Assembly: GCA_020632475.1 (NCBI GenBank)
Contig: JACKFM010000002.1
Coordinates: forward strand, 1 to 45,000
DNA length: 45,000 nucleotides
Origin: Candidatus Omnitrophota bacterium
GTDB taxonomy: Bacteria > Omnitrophota > Omnitrophia > Omnitrophales > Aquincolibacteriaceae
Reading direction: 5' to 3'
Shown here: one piece after another, positions 38,433 through 45,000 of the stretch
How the letters are laid out: the number at the start of each line of letters is the position of its first letter
Numbering within the stretch: the stretch's first letter is position 1
Position numbers and translations under genes: made by a program
Notes under the pieces: model-generated
Seen by the model: only the letters and a program-made list of their open reading frames with translations
Told to the model about the DNA's origin: nothing
Database searches by the model: none

Positions 38433-39218
38433 TTAATCGGTGGGTAGCGAAACGAGAAACTGCAGATTAATTCCGCGGATGAGTTCTTTACTATCTTCGT
38501 AGCTGATAATATTCTTAAGGCCTGTTGCCTGCGCCGCATCAATTGAAACCCCTTTAGTACAAAAAACCGTGGAATAGATTTCCTGCACCGTTTGGGCTTC
38601 GGAGACAGCGCTCAAAATTTTAGTGGCATCAAAAACTTCTTTATTTTCCCAGTATTGGACTAAGACACACACGGGTCTGGACTGAAAGATATAATCCACG
38701 GCTTCTTTATCCTGACTGGTCACATGAACGCTATAGTGTTTGGTCTCAAGAAACTCTTTGACCTTGCCCATGGCATACATATCCATCCCTGCCAACAGAA
38801 CTCCATTGACTCCGGCAGTCGAAGCGATCGGCTGTTCCGGCTCAACGGGCCTGCGTTTTGCCGAGGCAAGTGCCAGACCCACTTTCTCGAGCAAATCGGC
38901 AAAATCTCCTTTTTGCACAAAATATTCGGCATGAATACTATCAAAATACTCTTTCATCGCATCTTTGGCCGACATAATAATTACAGGGACATCGCGCAAC
39001 TCTTTCAATTTTTTAAATAGTTTGGCGAGCTCATAGCCCGTAATCACAGGCATCAATACGTCCACAATAATGACATTCGGGGGATTCTTAACTGCCAGTT
39101 TAAAACCGTTGGCAGGATGGTCGGAACTCATGACGTCATAGCCGTGTTTTTTCAAACCGGCAACCATCACCTTCAGACAAATGGGGTCATCATCAATGAT
39201 AAGTACTTTTGGAGCCAT
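38433..39218 (-). CDS. REC + degenerate REC regulator, paralogue 1
   Basis: This 261-aa protein has an N-terminal receiver domain: KVLIIDDDP (acid pocket), phosphoacceptor D53 in IIVDVLMP, the Ser of PVIIMSAKD and the Lys of FVQKGD. A linker of about 25 residues leads to a second domain (about 140-250) that has receiver-like strands but CVLVQYWENK where the Asp should be, so it cannot be phosphorylated in the usual way. There is no DNA-binding domain. A paralogue with the same layout lies 47 bp upstream. Signalling by protein contact or as a phosphate sink is possible, but not determined. Confidence 0.8.
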   Translation of the reverse strand: MAPKVLIIDDDPICLKVMVAGLKKHGYDVMSSDHPANGFKLAVKNPPNVIIVDVLMPVITGYELAKLFKKLKELRDVPVIIMSAKDAMKEYFDSIHAEYFVQKGDFADLLEKVGLALASAKRRPVEPEQPIASTAGVNGVLLAGMDMYAMGKVKEFLETKHYSVHVTSQDKEAVDYIFQSRPVCVLVQYWENKEVFDATKILSAVSEAQTVQEIYSTVFCTKGVSIDAAQATGLKNIISYEDSKELIRGINLQFLVSLPTD

Positions 39219-39265
39219 ACCTTATAAAGAGTATCCGCTTTTTAAAAAAAATTCAATGTTTGCTT

Positions 39266-40063
39266 TCAGAGCCCTTTTGATTCAATCACGGTATTCAATT
39301 GTTGGATTAAATCCGGGCTTTCTTTATAAACCATCAGCATCTCTCTGGGAAAATCCTGTGAGGCATCAATTTCTAAACTGAACGGACAAAAAATCATAAC
39401 AGGGATCCCTTTAAATTTTTGATTGATTTCCTGGAATACTTTTTTGGCATCCAGACGCTCTAAGTCTTCCCAATATTGCAATAAAACCAATCCGGGGCGA
39501 GCCTGATGAAGGCTTTCAAAAATATCCTCTTCATCGATGGCGGCATAAACATAAAGTTTCTTGGACTCGATAAACTCTTTGAGTTTGACGGTCAGATATT
39601 CATCGACCGCTGCGATTAAAATCTGTCCTTCTTTATTTTCACGATATTGTATACGCTCGGGTTCGGCGCCTGTCTTTTTATCCTGATCCTCTTCCGCCTT
39701 AAGTGCAATCGCTTCTTCAACCTTATTCATCAGGGCCGAAAAATCACTTCCTTTTTGCACAAAACAGAAAATATCCTGCGGCGAAAAGTGATCCCGCATG
39801 CTGTCTTTACCCGACAAAATAATCACGGGAACATTTTTAAACCCATCCTGTTTCTTCAAAATGGGCATGAGATCAACCCCGGAAACCTCCGGCATCATGA
39901 CATCCAGAATAATGACATCCGGTTTGGCCGCCACGGCCTGTTTAAATCCCTCGGCAGGACCATGCCCCACAACCACATCATAGTGTTTCTGACGCAAACG
40001 GTTTTTAAGCAAAACCGTCAGGCTGGGATCATCATCGATGATTAAGACTTTTCTGGCCATCAT
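39266..40063 (-). CDS. REC + degenerate REC regulator, paralogue 2
   Basis: This 265-aa protein shares the layout of its downstream neighbour. KVLIIDDDP, D54 in IILDVMMP, the Ser of VIILSGKD and K in FCFVQKGSD make the receiver intact. The second domain has GLVLLQYWEDLE in the place of the phosphorylation site, matching QYWEN in paralogue 1, so this replacement is conserved and not random decay. The start overlaps the DUF6941-like stop by 4 bp, giving translational coupling. No output domain is seen. Confidence 0.8.
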   Translation of the reverse strand: MMARKVLIIDDDPSLTVLLKNRLRQKHYDVVVGHGPAEGFKQAVAAKPDVIILDVMMPEVSGVDLMPILKKQDGFKNVPVIILSGKDSMRDHFSPQDIFCFVQKGSDFSALMNKVEEAIALKAEEDQDKKTGAEPERIQYRENKEGQILIAAVDEYLTVKLKEFIESKKLYVYAAIDEEDIFESLHQARPGLVLLQYWEDLERLDAKKVFQEINQKFKGIPVMIFCPFSLEIDASQDFPREMLMVYKESPDLIQQLNTVIESKGL

Positions 40064-40482
40064 TGACCTTCCGGTTTCTCTTTGGATCTTGCCTGGCTGA
40101 CGACAAAGGCTTTTTGTCCAAAAATACGATCATTGGCAAAAATACGGAATTCATAGTCACCGGCCTGATTAAATCGTAAGGACCTCAAATTAAACACAAG
40201 TTCATGCGCTATGCGCGGGTTACGCATTGTCACATCGTTGGGAAGCTCCCCTTTACCGATGATGCGATCGCTTTTTAACTCCACCAGCTCAAGACGAAAG
40301 CGGTAAACACCATTACCCTCGGTCAATTTAATATAAACGGACAAGGAAGGATGGGTACACGGAAATTTCCCAGCGCTGATATTCTCAAAAACACCTATAA
40401 GGCTTTTTTTGTTCGTTCCCTGCTCGGTAATGACATAATCACAAACAAGCATGGCATTCGTTTTAGGTATCGGTCCTGTCAT
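40060..40482 (-). CDS. Small beta-rich protein, DUF6941-like
   Basis: This 140-aa protein has MLVCDYVITEQGTNKKSLIGVFENI near residues 11-35, a start typical of the DUF6941 family, followed by several beta strands and a C-terminal DYEFRIFANDRIFGQKAFVV. It has no membrane segment. The function of the family is not known. A GAGGGAGAG Shine-Dalgarno precedes the ATG. It is translationally coupled to the receiver-domain pair downstream, suggesting that the three act together, but no mechanism is seen. Confidence 0.65.
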   Translation of the reverse strand: MTGPIPKTNAMLVCDYVITEQGTNKKSLIGVFENISAGKFPCTHPSLSVYIKLTEGNGVYRFRLELVELKSDRIIGKGELPNDVTMRNPRIAHELVFNLRSLRFNQAGDYEFRIFANDRIFGQKAFVVSQARSKEKPEGQ

Positions 40483-40534
40483 TATTCTCTCCCTCTATGA
40501 TCTTCGCCAACCTGTGTTATTTTATCTATGCTCG

Positions 40535-41440
40535 TTAATTCTCAAAAGCATAGACAATTGAAGAAATCAGCCGAATATCATTCTTTTTGGCTCCTGCGGC
40601 GGCATTTGAGTTGTAATCATCGATCATACTGAGCCGAAGCTTAACTGTATCGGTAATGGAACCGGTTAAAGATGTTTCCGAATGAATACGCCCACCGCCT
40701 TCGGTCAAGGACGGAATCAGGGTGACATCTTCCCTCAAGACGGCATATTGACTTAAAGTCCATTCCACCATAGCCCGAGGTGTTAAAATTAATTCCGTGC
40801 GGTCTTGGGTCGTTCCTCTAAAATCAGTATATTCAAGCCCGGCTCCCGTTTCCATCATAACCTTGAGAGGTTCGTGATCCGAAAACCAATAGCCGATCCC
40901 TACGGTCGGGGTCACCCGGCCGTCAATATTGGCAAAGCGATCATGGGCACCTTCCAAACTGTAAAAATTATACCACTGTTTGCCCCGCCCGAAACTATAA
41001 GCATAACGTAAAAAAGCCAAATAACGGCGCGCATTCATTTCTTTGTCCCGTGTCGAAATAAAGGCCTTGGCGCGCAAAGTATATTCATCCACTTTTGAAC
41101 GTCGACGGTTAATAAAAATCTCACCCGCCCCTTCTTCCGTCTGGGTATTACCGGAAGAACGATTATATCCGGCCGATACTTCGCTTTTCCATTCGATTTT
41201 TTTGTCCTTTTTTTCCTCTTGGGTCAAAAAAGGCTCTATCCGGGCACCGCTAATCTCGCGGATGTTTTTTCGTTTAATATCAATTTCTCCCAGCATTTTC
41301 GAATCAAAAATGATTGAATCGGACGTTGCTGAAATAAGATCTCCGCTGATTCTATCTCCGTTTGCGAAGTGAATTTCAGCGGCCCGAGCGCCGGGCAAAC
41401 AAACACCCCACAAGAGTATAGAAAATATCATTTTTTTCAT
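40535..41440 (-). CDS. DUF481 outer-membrane beta-barrel protein
   Basis: This 301-aa protein has a Sec signal peptide (ARA cleavage near residue 20) and then an N-terminal segment (HFANGDRISGDLISATSDSIIF) typical of SH3-like DUF481-associated regions. From about 80 onward alternating strands form a beta barrel: SEVSAGYNRSSGNTQTE near 87, FLRYAYSFGR, GIGYWFSDHE, and the final LISSIVYAFEN with the aromatic terminus of outer-membrane proteins. E. coli YdiY is a relative. AGGGGGA precedes the ATG. The nearest downstream gene, 52 bp away, is DUF6941-like; the link is uncertain. This is the clearest sign of a Gram-negative envelope. Confidence 0.88.
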   Translation of the reverse strand: MKKMIFSILLWGVCLPGARAAEIHFANGDRISGDLISATSDSIIFDSKMLGEIDIKRKNIREISGARIEPFLTQEEKKDKKIEWKSEVSAGYNRSSGNTQTEEGAGEIFINRRRSKVDEYTLRAKAFISTRDKEMNARRYLAFLRYAYSFGRGKQWYNFYSLEGAHDRFANIDGRVTPTVGIGYWFSDHEPLKVMMETGAGLEYTDFRGTTQDRTELILTPRAMVEWTLSQYAVLREDVTLIPSLTEGGGRIHSETSLTGSITDTVKLRLSMIDDYNSNAAAGAKKNDIRLISSIVYAFEN

Positions 41441-41459
41441 CCGGATTCCCCCTCTTTGT

Positions 41460-41489
41460 CCGGACGAAGTCCGGCATATGCTTCATATG
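41460..41489. other. Two short perfect hairpins
   Basis: CCGGAC-GAA-GTCCGG (41460-41474) is followed without gap by CATATG-CTT-CATATG (41475-41489). They lie in the divergent gap between the DUF481 and EEP genes. A regulatory role is possible but there is no further evidence. Confidence 0.45.
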
Positions 41490-41603
41490 TCCTGTTTATT
41501 TCTGTAAACTTAACATTTTTTAAAAATTGAGGCAACCCTTGAACTCGCGGAAATAAGGCTTTGGCCCTGTCTCTATATGTGTTTTTATGTTATGCTGTTG
41601 ACC

Positions 41604-43220
41604 GTGAAAACTCGCCTATACCTTTCTATCCTGATTTCAGCTTTTTCCGTTTTATCTCTCACTTTGATTTCGCCGGCACGCGCAGACTCTTACACTCATT
41701 ATCAGGAACCGGAATGGCTAACCTTTGACGAGCTTAAAACGCTTTCGGCAGACCCTGAACCCAAAGGCGAGCTCAAAAAGAAACTCAATAAACTATGGGT
41801 GACTCCCATTATCAGCAATGAGGCTTATGACAACGGAGGCACGGCCTCTCCTCTTTTTGATCCCAAACTTGGCAAGTTTATGCGTGTCGCCAGCTGGAAT
41901 ATTGAAAAATCAATGGCGATTGATGAGGCGGTCACTCTTTTCACCTCAGAACCTGAGGGTTTTGAAAAAATGCTATCCTCCGATGTTAAAGAAGACCAGG
42001 ACTTGTACAAACAAATTCTGTCGCAACGGCAAAGATTGATGAATGCCGGTATTCTGATCCTGGAAGAAATGGAAATCGGGATTAAACGCTCCAAATATAA
42101 AAATGCCGCTGCCGAACTTGCGAAGGCGCTAGGTATGAATTACGCTTACGGGACGCAATATCTTGAAATCGATCCGGTCACACTAGGGCTGGACACGCTT
42201 GAATTTGAAAAAGATGACCCTGAAGAAATCCGTGAGGATATCCGCGACTATTATTCGGTCGATCCGGCCTTATATAAAGGCGTATTCGGTTCGGCTGTCC
42301 TGTCTAAATATCCGATTAAATATGTCGAACTCAAACCTCTTAAAACCAAGCCTTACGACTGGTATTGGGATGAACAGAAAAAGATGGGTGCTACCGAGGC
42401 CGCGCGGCGTATCGGTGCCAAGGTGCTTTTTAAAAATGCCATTCAGCGAGAGCTTAAAGTAGGCAATCGTAACTATTTTCGCGTCGACCTGGATGTTCCG
42501 GAGCTTCCCGGCGGGACATTGACGGTCATCAATATTCACCTTGAGATAAAATGTGAGCCTTACGGGCGCGAGGCTCAAATGCATGAGATCCTTTCTTATA
42601 TCAAAGAAATCAAAAATCCGGTAATCGTCATGGGTGACTTCAATATGTCTTCTACCGATATTAGTCCGACAACCGCGGCTAGAGTTTTAAAACGCACCGC
42701 AAAAAACCCCGGCACCTGGCTTTCGATCGGCGTCAACGCCGTAGCTCCTCAGGCTCTGGTCATTAATACAACAAGGGCTGTCTCCAATGTAACAAAAAAT
42801 TTTAATGATCCTACGGCAAAGCACATTCCAATTGTTGCGCCGAACCCTCTCAGATCTTTTTTTGATATGGTGAAGGATTTTCGTTTTGAAGACGGAAAGT
42901 CGTTTGACTTCCGAGGAAATCCGAATCGATCAGTTGGCAATAAAGACAAACCATTGGCAAATTCAAATCAAAGAGGCACGAAGGGTTTCCGCACATCGTT
43001 TCGTGTCGTTCGCCCGCTGGGTTTAGTCGGTAAATACCGCCTGGATTGGGTTTTTGTCAAAGCCTTTGCATTGACCCCTGAGGACAAATCTGAACCTTAT
43101 CGTTTTGCCCCACACTTTGGCGAAACCCTTGAAGAAATGGCCTTTGCACTTGAGCCGCCTATCTCCGATCACGCTCCCAATGTCGTGGATCTTCCCTTTG
43201 AAGAACCGTCGTTGAAATAG
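41604..43220 (+). CDS. Secreted endonuclease/exonuclease/phosphatase (EEP) family protein
   Basis: With the GTG at 41604 the protein is 538 aa and begins with a clean signal peptide (KTRLYLSILISAFSVL, ARA cleavage). ATG codons at 41577 and 41592 are also possible and give five to nine more residues. The EEP fold is recognisable from SWNIEKS near 100, FGSAVLSKYPI, VINIHLEIKCEP (His near 312), VMGDFNMSSTD near 345, and SDHAPNVVD at the end. These provide the usual metal and catalytic Asn, Asp and His residues. The family includes phosphodiesterases, sphingomyelinases and DNases, so the substrate is open. The product is probably periplasmic or secreted. Confidence 0.78.
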   Translation: MKTRLYLSILISAFSVLSLTLISPARADSYTHYQEPEWLTFDELKTLSADPEPKGELKKKLNKLWVTPIISNEAYDNGGTASPLFDPKLGKFMRVASWNIEKSMAIDEAVTLFTSEPEGFEKMLSSDVKEDQDLYKQILSQRQRLMNAGILILEEMEIGIKRSKYKNAAAELAKALGMNYAYGTQYLEIDPVTLGLDTLEFEKDDPEEIREDIRDYYSVDPALYKGVFGSAVLSKYPIKYVELKPLKTKPYDWYWDEQKKMGATEAARRIGAKVLFKNAIQRELKVGNRNYFRVDLDVPELPGGTLTVINIHLEIKCEPYGREAQMHEILSYIKEIKNPVIVMGDFNMSSTDISPTTAARVLKRTAKNPGTWLSIGVNAVAPQALVINTTRAVSNVTKNFNDPTAKHIPIVAPNPLRSFFDMVKDFRFEDGKSFDFRGNPNRSVGNKDKPLANSNQRGTKGFRTSFRVVRPLGLVGKYRLDWVFVKAFALTPEDKSEPYRFAPHFGETLEEMAFALEPPISDHAPNVVDLPFEEPSLK

Positions 43221-43240
43221 AGCCTCTACTCAATCTCGTA

Positions 43241-43708
43241 CTACAACCACCGGCGGACACGTTTTTTGTAAACTCTGTAAGCCTCACCAAATTGTTGTTC
43301 AAGCATCATTTCTTCAAATGGAATATGGATAAAGTTGAGCACCCAAAGCATCGTCATCCAGACTCCATAGAATGGGAATGAACCTACCATGACAGCAATG
43401 CCAAAGGTGATGAGGCCGATTGAAACATACATGGGATTTCGGGTGAATTGATAGGGTCCCTTTTCAATGAACACACTCGGTAAGTTGGCGGGGATGATCG
43501 TGGTGCCGGCCCGGCGAAATAATCTGACGGCGGAAATTATCAGAATGATACCGGAGATCAAAAAAAACATTCCGAGAGGCCGATTGGAAAAAATCAAAAT
43601 ACCTCCCACCCATGTCCATTGATGCAAAACAAAGGCTAAAAACATCAATAGAAATAGTATCACCGGAGGTTTTAATTTAACCCCGCGGTGCTGTATTTCA
43701 TTTAACAT
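43241..43708 (-). CDS. ICMT/PEMT-like membrane methyltransferase
   Basis: This 155-aa protein has four predicted membrane helices and the C-terminal signature of isoprenylcysteine carboxyl methyltransferase-type enzymes: GPYQFTRNPMYVSIGLI near 85, and EEMMLEQQFGEAYRVYKKRVRRW near 132. Bacterial homologues methylate unknown small or lipid substrates. It ends 20 bp from the convergent EEP gene and follows the small secreted protein by 23 bp, so it is likely the last gene of a minus-strand operon with YqaA and the ACT-domain protein. Confidence 0.82.
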   Translation of the reverse strand: MLNEIQHRGVKLKPPVILFLLMFLAFVLHQWTWVGGILIFSNRPLGMFFLISGIILIISAVRLFRRAGTTIIPANLPSVFIEKGPYQFTRNPMYVSIGLITFGIAVMVGSFPFYGVWMTMLWVLNFIHIPFEEMMLEQQFGEAYRVYKKRVRRWL

Positions 43709-43731
43709 CTCTGGATCTCATATTCGAAAAT

Positions 43732-44031
43732 TTATTCCCGGGATGGTGTATCGTCTGAAGTGCTCTGCATAATTTCTTTAACCTCCGGAGACAACTCACC
43801 TCCAAAAGGATCAACTAAGACAGCATACTCACTTGCTTTTTGACGCACCGCTTCTCTCCTCGCCTGCACGGGCTCAGGATTCTGATTTTTCGGATCAGAG
43901 AGTTGCGGTGAAGATTTTTGTTTTGATGGTGGAGCAGAAGCCCTGACAAAAAAGACCGGGGCACAAATAACAGTCAGAATGAAAAATAAAATTTTTATTC
44001 TACTTATGATTTTATTTTCAGACGTTGCCAT
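43732..44031 (-). CDS. Small secreted hypothetical protein
   Basis: This 99-aa protein has an N-terminal hydrophobic segment (IKILFFILTVICAPVFFV) consistent with a signal peptide or anchor. It then has a Ser/Pro/Gln-rich linker (PPSKQKSSPQLSD) and a charged C-terminus (VQARREAVRQKASEYAVLVDPFGGELSPEVKEIMQ). I recognise no family. It lies 7 bp behind the YqaA-like gene and 23 bp before the ICMT-like gene, so it is probably in the same transcript. Function unknown. Confidence 0.6.
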   Translation of the reverse strand: MATSENKIISRIKILFFILTVICAPVFFVRASAPPSKQKSSPQLSDPKNQNPEPVQARREAVRQKASEYAVLVDPFGGELSPEVKEIMQSTSDDTPSRE

Positions 44032-44038
44032 TTAGAAC

Positions 44039-44629
44039 TTAGTGTAAATGCTTCAAAAGCCAAAAGCCGCCGATCAGGAGGACAGTAAAAAGCATCGTCA
44101 GCCAACCAAAATATTTATCAATAAAACTTTTAATGGAAGGGCCAAAGTGGTAAAGCAGAAAGGAAACTAAAATAAACCTTCCACCGCGGCCAAAAATAGA
44201 GGCTGCAATAAAACGCAATAAATCCAACTTTGCAACACCCGCGGCAATTGTAAAAATTTTGTAGGGTATCGGTGTAAACCCGGCCGTAAAAACAGCCCAA
44301 AAATCATAACGAGCGTAAAGATCCGTCACCTTTTGAAAAGTTTCAGGCGAAAAAACGTGCACAAAAAACCACTCCTGCACTGCCTGCCAAATACCAAAAC
44401 CGATATAGTACCCGGCAATGCCTCCAAGCACTGAGCCGGCAAGACAGATTAAAAAATAACGCAGCCATTTTTCGCGATTGGCAATCACCATTGCAATGAG
44501 AAGAATATCGGGCGGAAGAGGAAAAAAAGAGGATTCGGCAAAAGCAACGATAAAAAGAGCCGTCTGCGCGTGAGGAGTATCGGCCTGTTTTAAAACCCAA
44601 TCATATAACTTTCTAAGAATGGTCATCAA
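44039..44629 (-). CDS. YqaA/VTT-domain (DedA superfamily) membrane protein
   Basis: This 196-aa protein has five or six membrane segments and the VTT-domain motif FAESSFFPLPPDILLIAM near 30-48. Further typical segments are CLAGSVLGGIAGYYIGFGIW near 63 and FTAGFTPIPYKIFTIAAGVA near 118, ending with FGRGGRFILVS. YqaA and DedA family proteins are thought to handle lipids in the inner membrane, but the substrate of YqaA is not firmly known. It starts 31 bp after the ACT-domain gene in the same direction, and a second ATG one codon in is also possible. Confidence 0.85.
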   Translation of the reverse strand: MMTILRKLYDWVLKQADTPHAQTALFIVAFAESSFFPLPPDILLIAMVIANREKWLRYFLICLAGSVLGGIAGYYIGFGIWQAVQEWFFVHVFSPETFQKVTDLYARYDFWAVFTAGFTPIPYKIFTIAAGVAKLDLLRFIAASIFGRGGRFILVSFLLYHFGPSIKSFIDKYFGWLTMLFTVLLIGGFWLLKHLH

Positions 44630-44660
44630 TCTATACGAAAAAACTGTACTCTGTTAATCT

Positions 44661-45000
44661 TTAGCGGGAAATAATCTCAATGGTGCGGTCCGGGGAATCC
44701 GTTTTAAGCACTAAAGTACCCGAGTCCTGATCCTTCGTGCCCGTACAATAAGCATAAGCAATATTAATATCGGCCTCAGCTAACGACTGACAGATACGCG
44801 CCAACTCCCCGGCTCGATTCCCGATTTCAGCCACAACCACATCCTGCTCCAAAACATAAAGCTCTTCCTGTTCAAGCAAGAGCAGCGCTTTTGTCGGTTG
44901 ATCGACCAGAAAACGCACAACCGCATTGTCCATCGTATCGTGAACAGCTAAAGCAATGATATTGATACTGGCCTCCGAAAGAATGCTGAGTGTTTTAGCT
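44661..45000 (-). CDS. Tandem ACT-domain protein (partial, cut by window edge)
   Basis: The frame stays open to the right edge: translating 44934-45000 gives AKTLSILSEASINIIALAV upstream of the internal Met at 44933, which is therefore not the start. The visible part (about 113 aa) ends a first ACT domain (INIIALAVHDTMDN, then VVRFLVDQPTKAL) and contains a second (VVVAEIGNRAGELARICQSLAEADINIAYAYC, TLVLKTDSP). The gLa..L.eaginI pattern is diagnostic of ACT domains, which bind amino acids as regulators. Stand-alone tandem ACT proteins are common and usually unassigned. It is likely the first gene of the YqaA-hypothetical-ICMT operon. Confidence 0.85.
   Translation of the reverse strand, partial: AKTLSILSEASINIIALAVHDTMDNAVVRFLVDQPTKALLLLEQEELYVLEQDVVVAEIGNRAGELARICQSLAEADINIAYAYCTGTKDQDSGTLVLKTDSPDRTIEIISR

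Noticed and set aside
44931..44933. ATG at 44933 as the start of the ACT-domain protein
   Set aside because: The frame is open to the window edge and encodes the conserved part of a first ACT domain, so this Met is internal.

Overview
The window looks like a chromosomal segment of a Gram-negative, uncultivated-type bacterium. There is an outer-membrane beta-barrel protein of the DUF481 kind, several secreted proteins with Sec signal peptides, a futalosine-pathway menaquinone gene (mqnD) and a radical SAM protein of the spore photoproduct lyase family. The large secreted TIKI/ChaN-like protein at 1.6 kb resembles proteins I associate with Candidatus Omnitrophota (PVC superphylum). That placement is inference: no rRNA or universal marker is present. 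No tRNA, rRNA, CRISPR array or prophage was seen.

Layout. 0-8.6 kb: TfoX-like protein, mqnD, a secreted 688-aa TIKI-like protein, a SplB-like radical SAM protein with a YecH-family protein behind it, and on the minus strand a FecR-domain protein, a MORN-variant protein and a DUF423 protein. 8.7-14.5 kb: a 1074-aa MFS/spermidine-synthase/TPR fusion, an SGNH hydrolase-like protein, YjbQ and a Bcp peroxiredoxin. 14.6-17.1 kb: CbiX and a two-gene unit of metallopeptidase plus ATP-grasp ligase. 17.1-22.2 kb: a five-gene minus-strand surface-polysaccharide operon (aldose epimerase, GT4, methyltransferase, GT-A-like enzyme, CDP-glycerol glycerophosphotransferase). 22.2-25.1 kb: a repeat-rich accessory island with a palindromic-repeat cluster, two small genes, an IS1111-type IS110-family element, a five-copy twin-hairpin array, a structured element and a 47-codon gene with its own promoter and terminator. 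25.2-32.2 kb: RimK-like ligase plus 7TM transglutaminase, then two YfhO-like membrane proteins. 32.2-38.2 kb: SDR epimerase, TruD, a ClpX-like AAA+ ATPase and a Ski2-like helicase. 38.4-41.4 kb: two paralogous REC/pseudo-REC regulators, a DUF6941-like protein and a DUF481 protein. 41.6-45 kb: a secreted EEP-family phosphoesterase, an ICMT-like methyltransferase, a small secreted protein, a YqaA/VTT membrane protein and a tandem ACT-domain protein that runs off the right edge.

The genes are mostly ordinary; the intergenic DNA is not. Four repeat or structure families recur: (i) degenerate tandem repeats with a strict 7-bp period, usually starting at a stop codon; (ii) a 40-bp CTAG-bounded palindromic unit forming REPIN-like pairs (7.3 and 22.2 kb) that supplies stop codons to neighbouring genes; (iii) tandem twin-hairpin units (24.2-24.6 and 38.2-38.4 kb) whose stems differ in sequence but keep pairing; (iv) a long, partly conserved imperfect palindrome present twice (3.7-4.0 and 24.6-24.75 kb) with covarying stems and invariant bulges. 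These are the best candidates for something undescribed.
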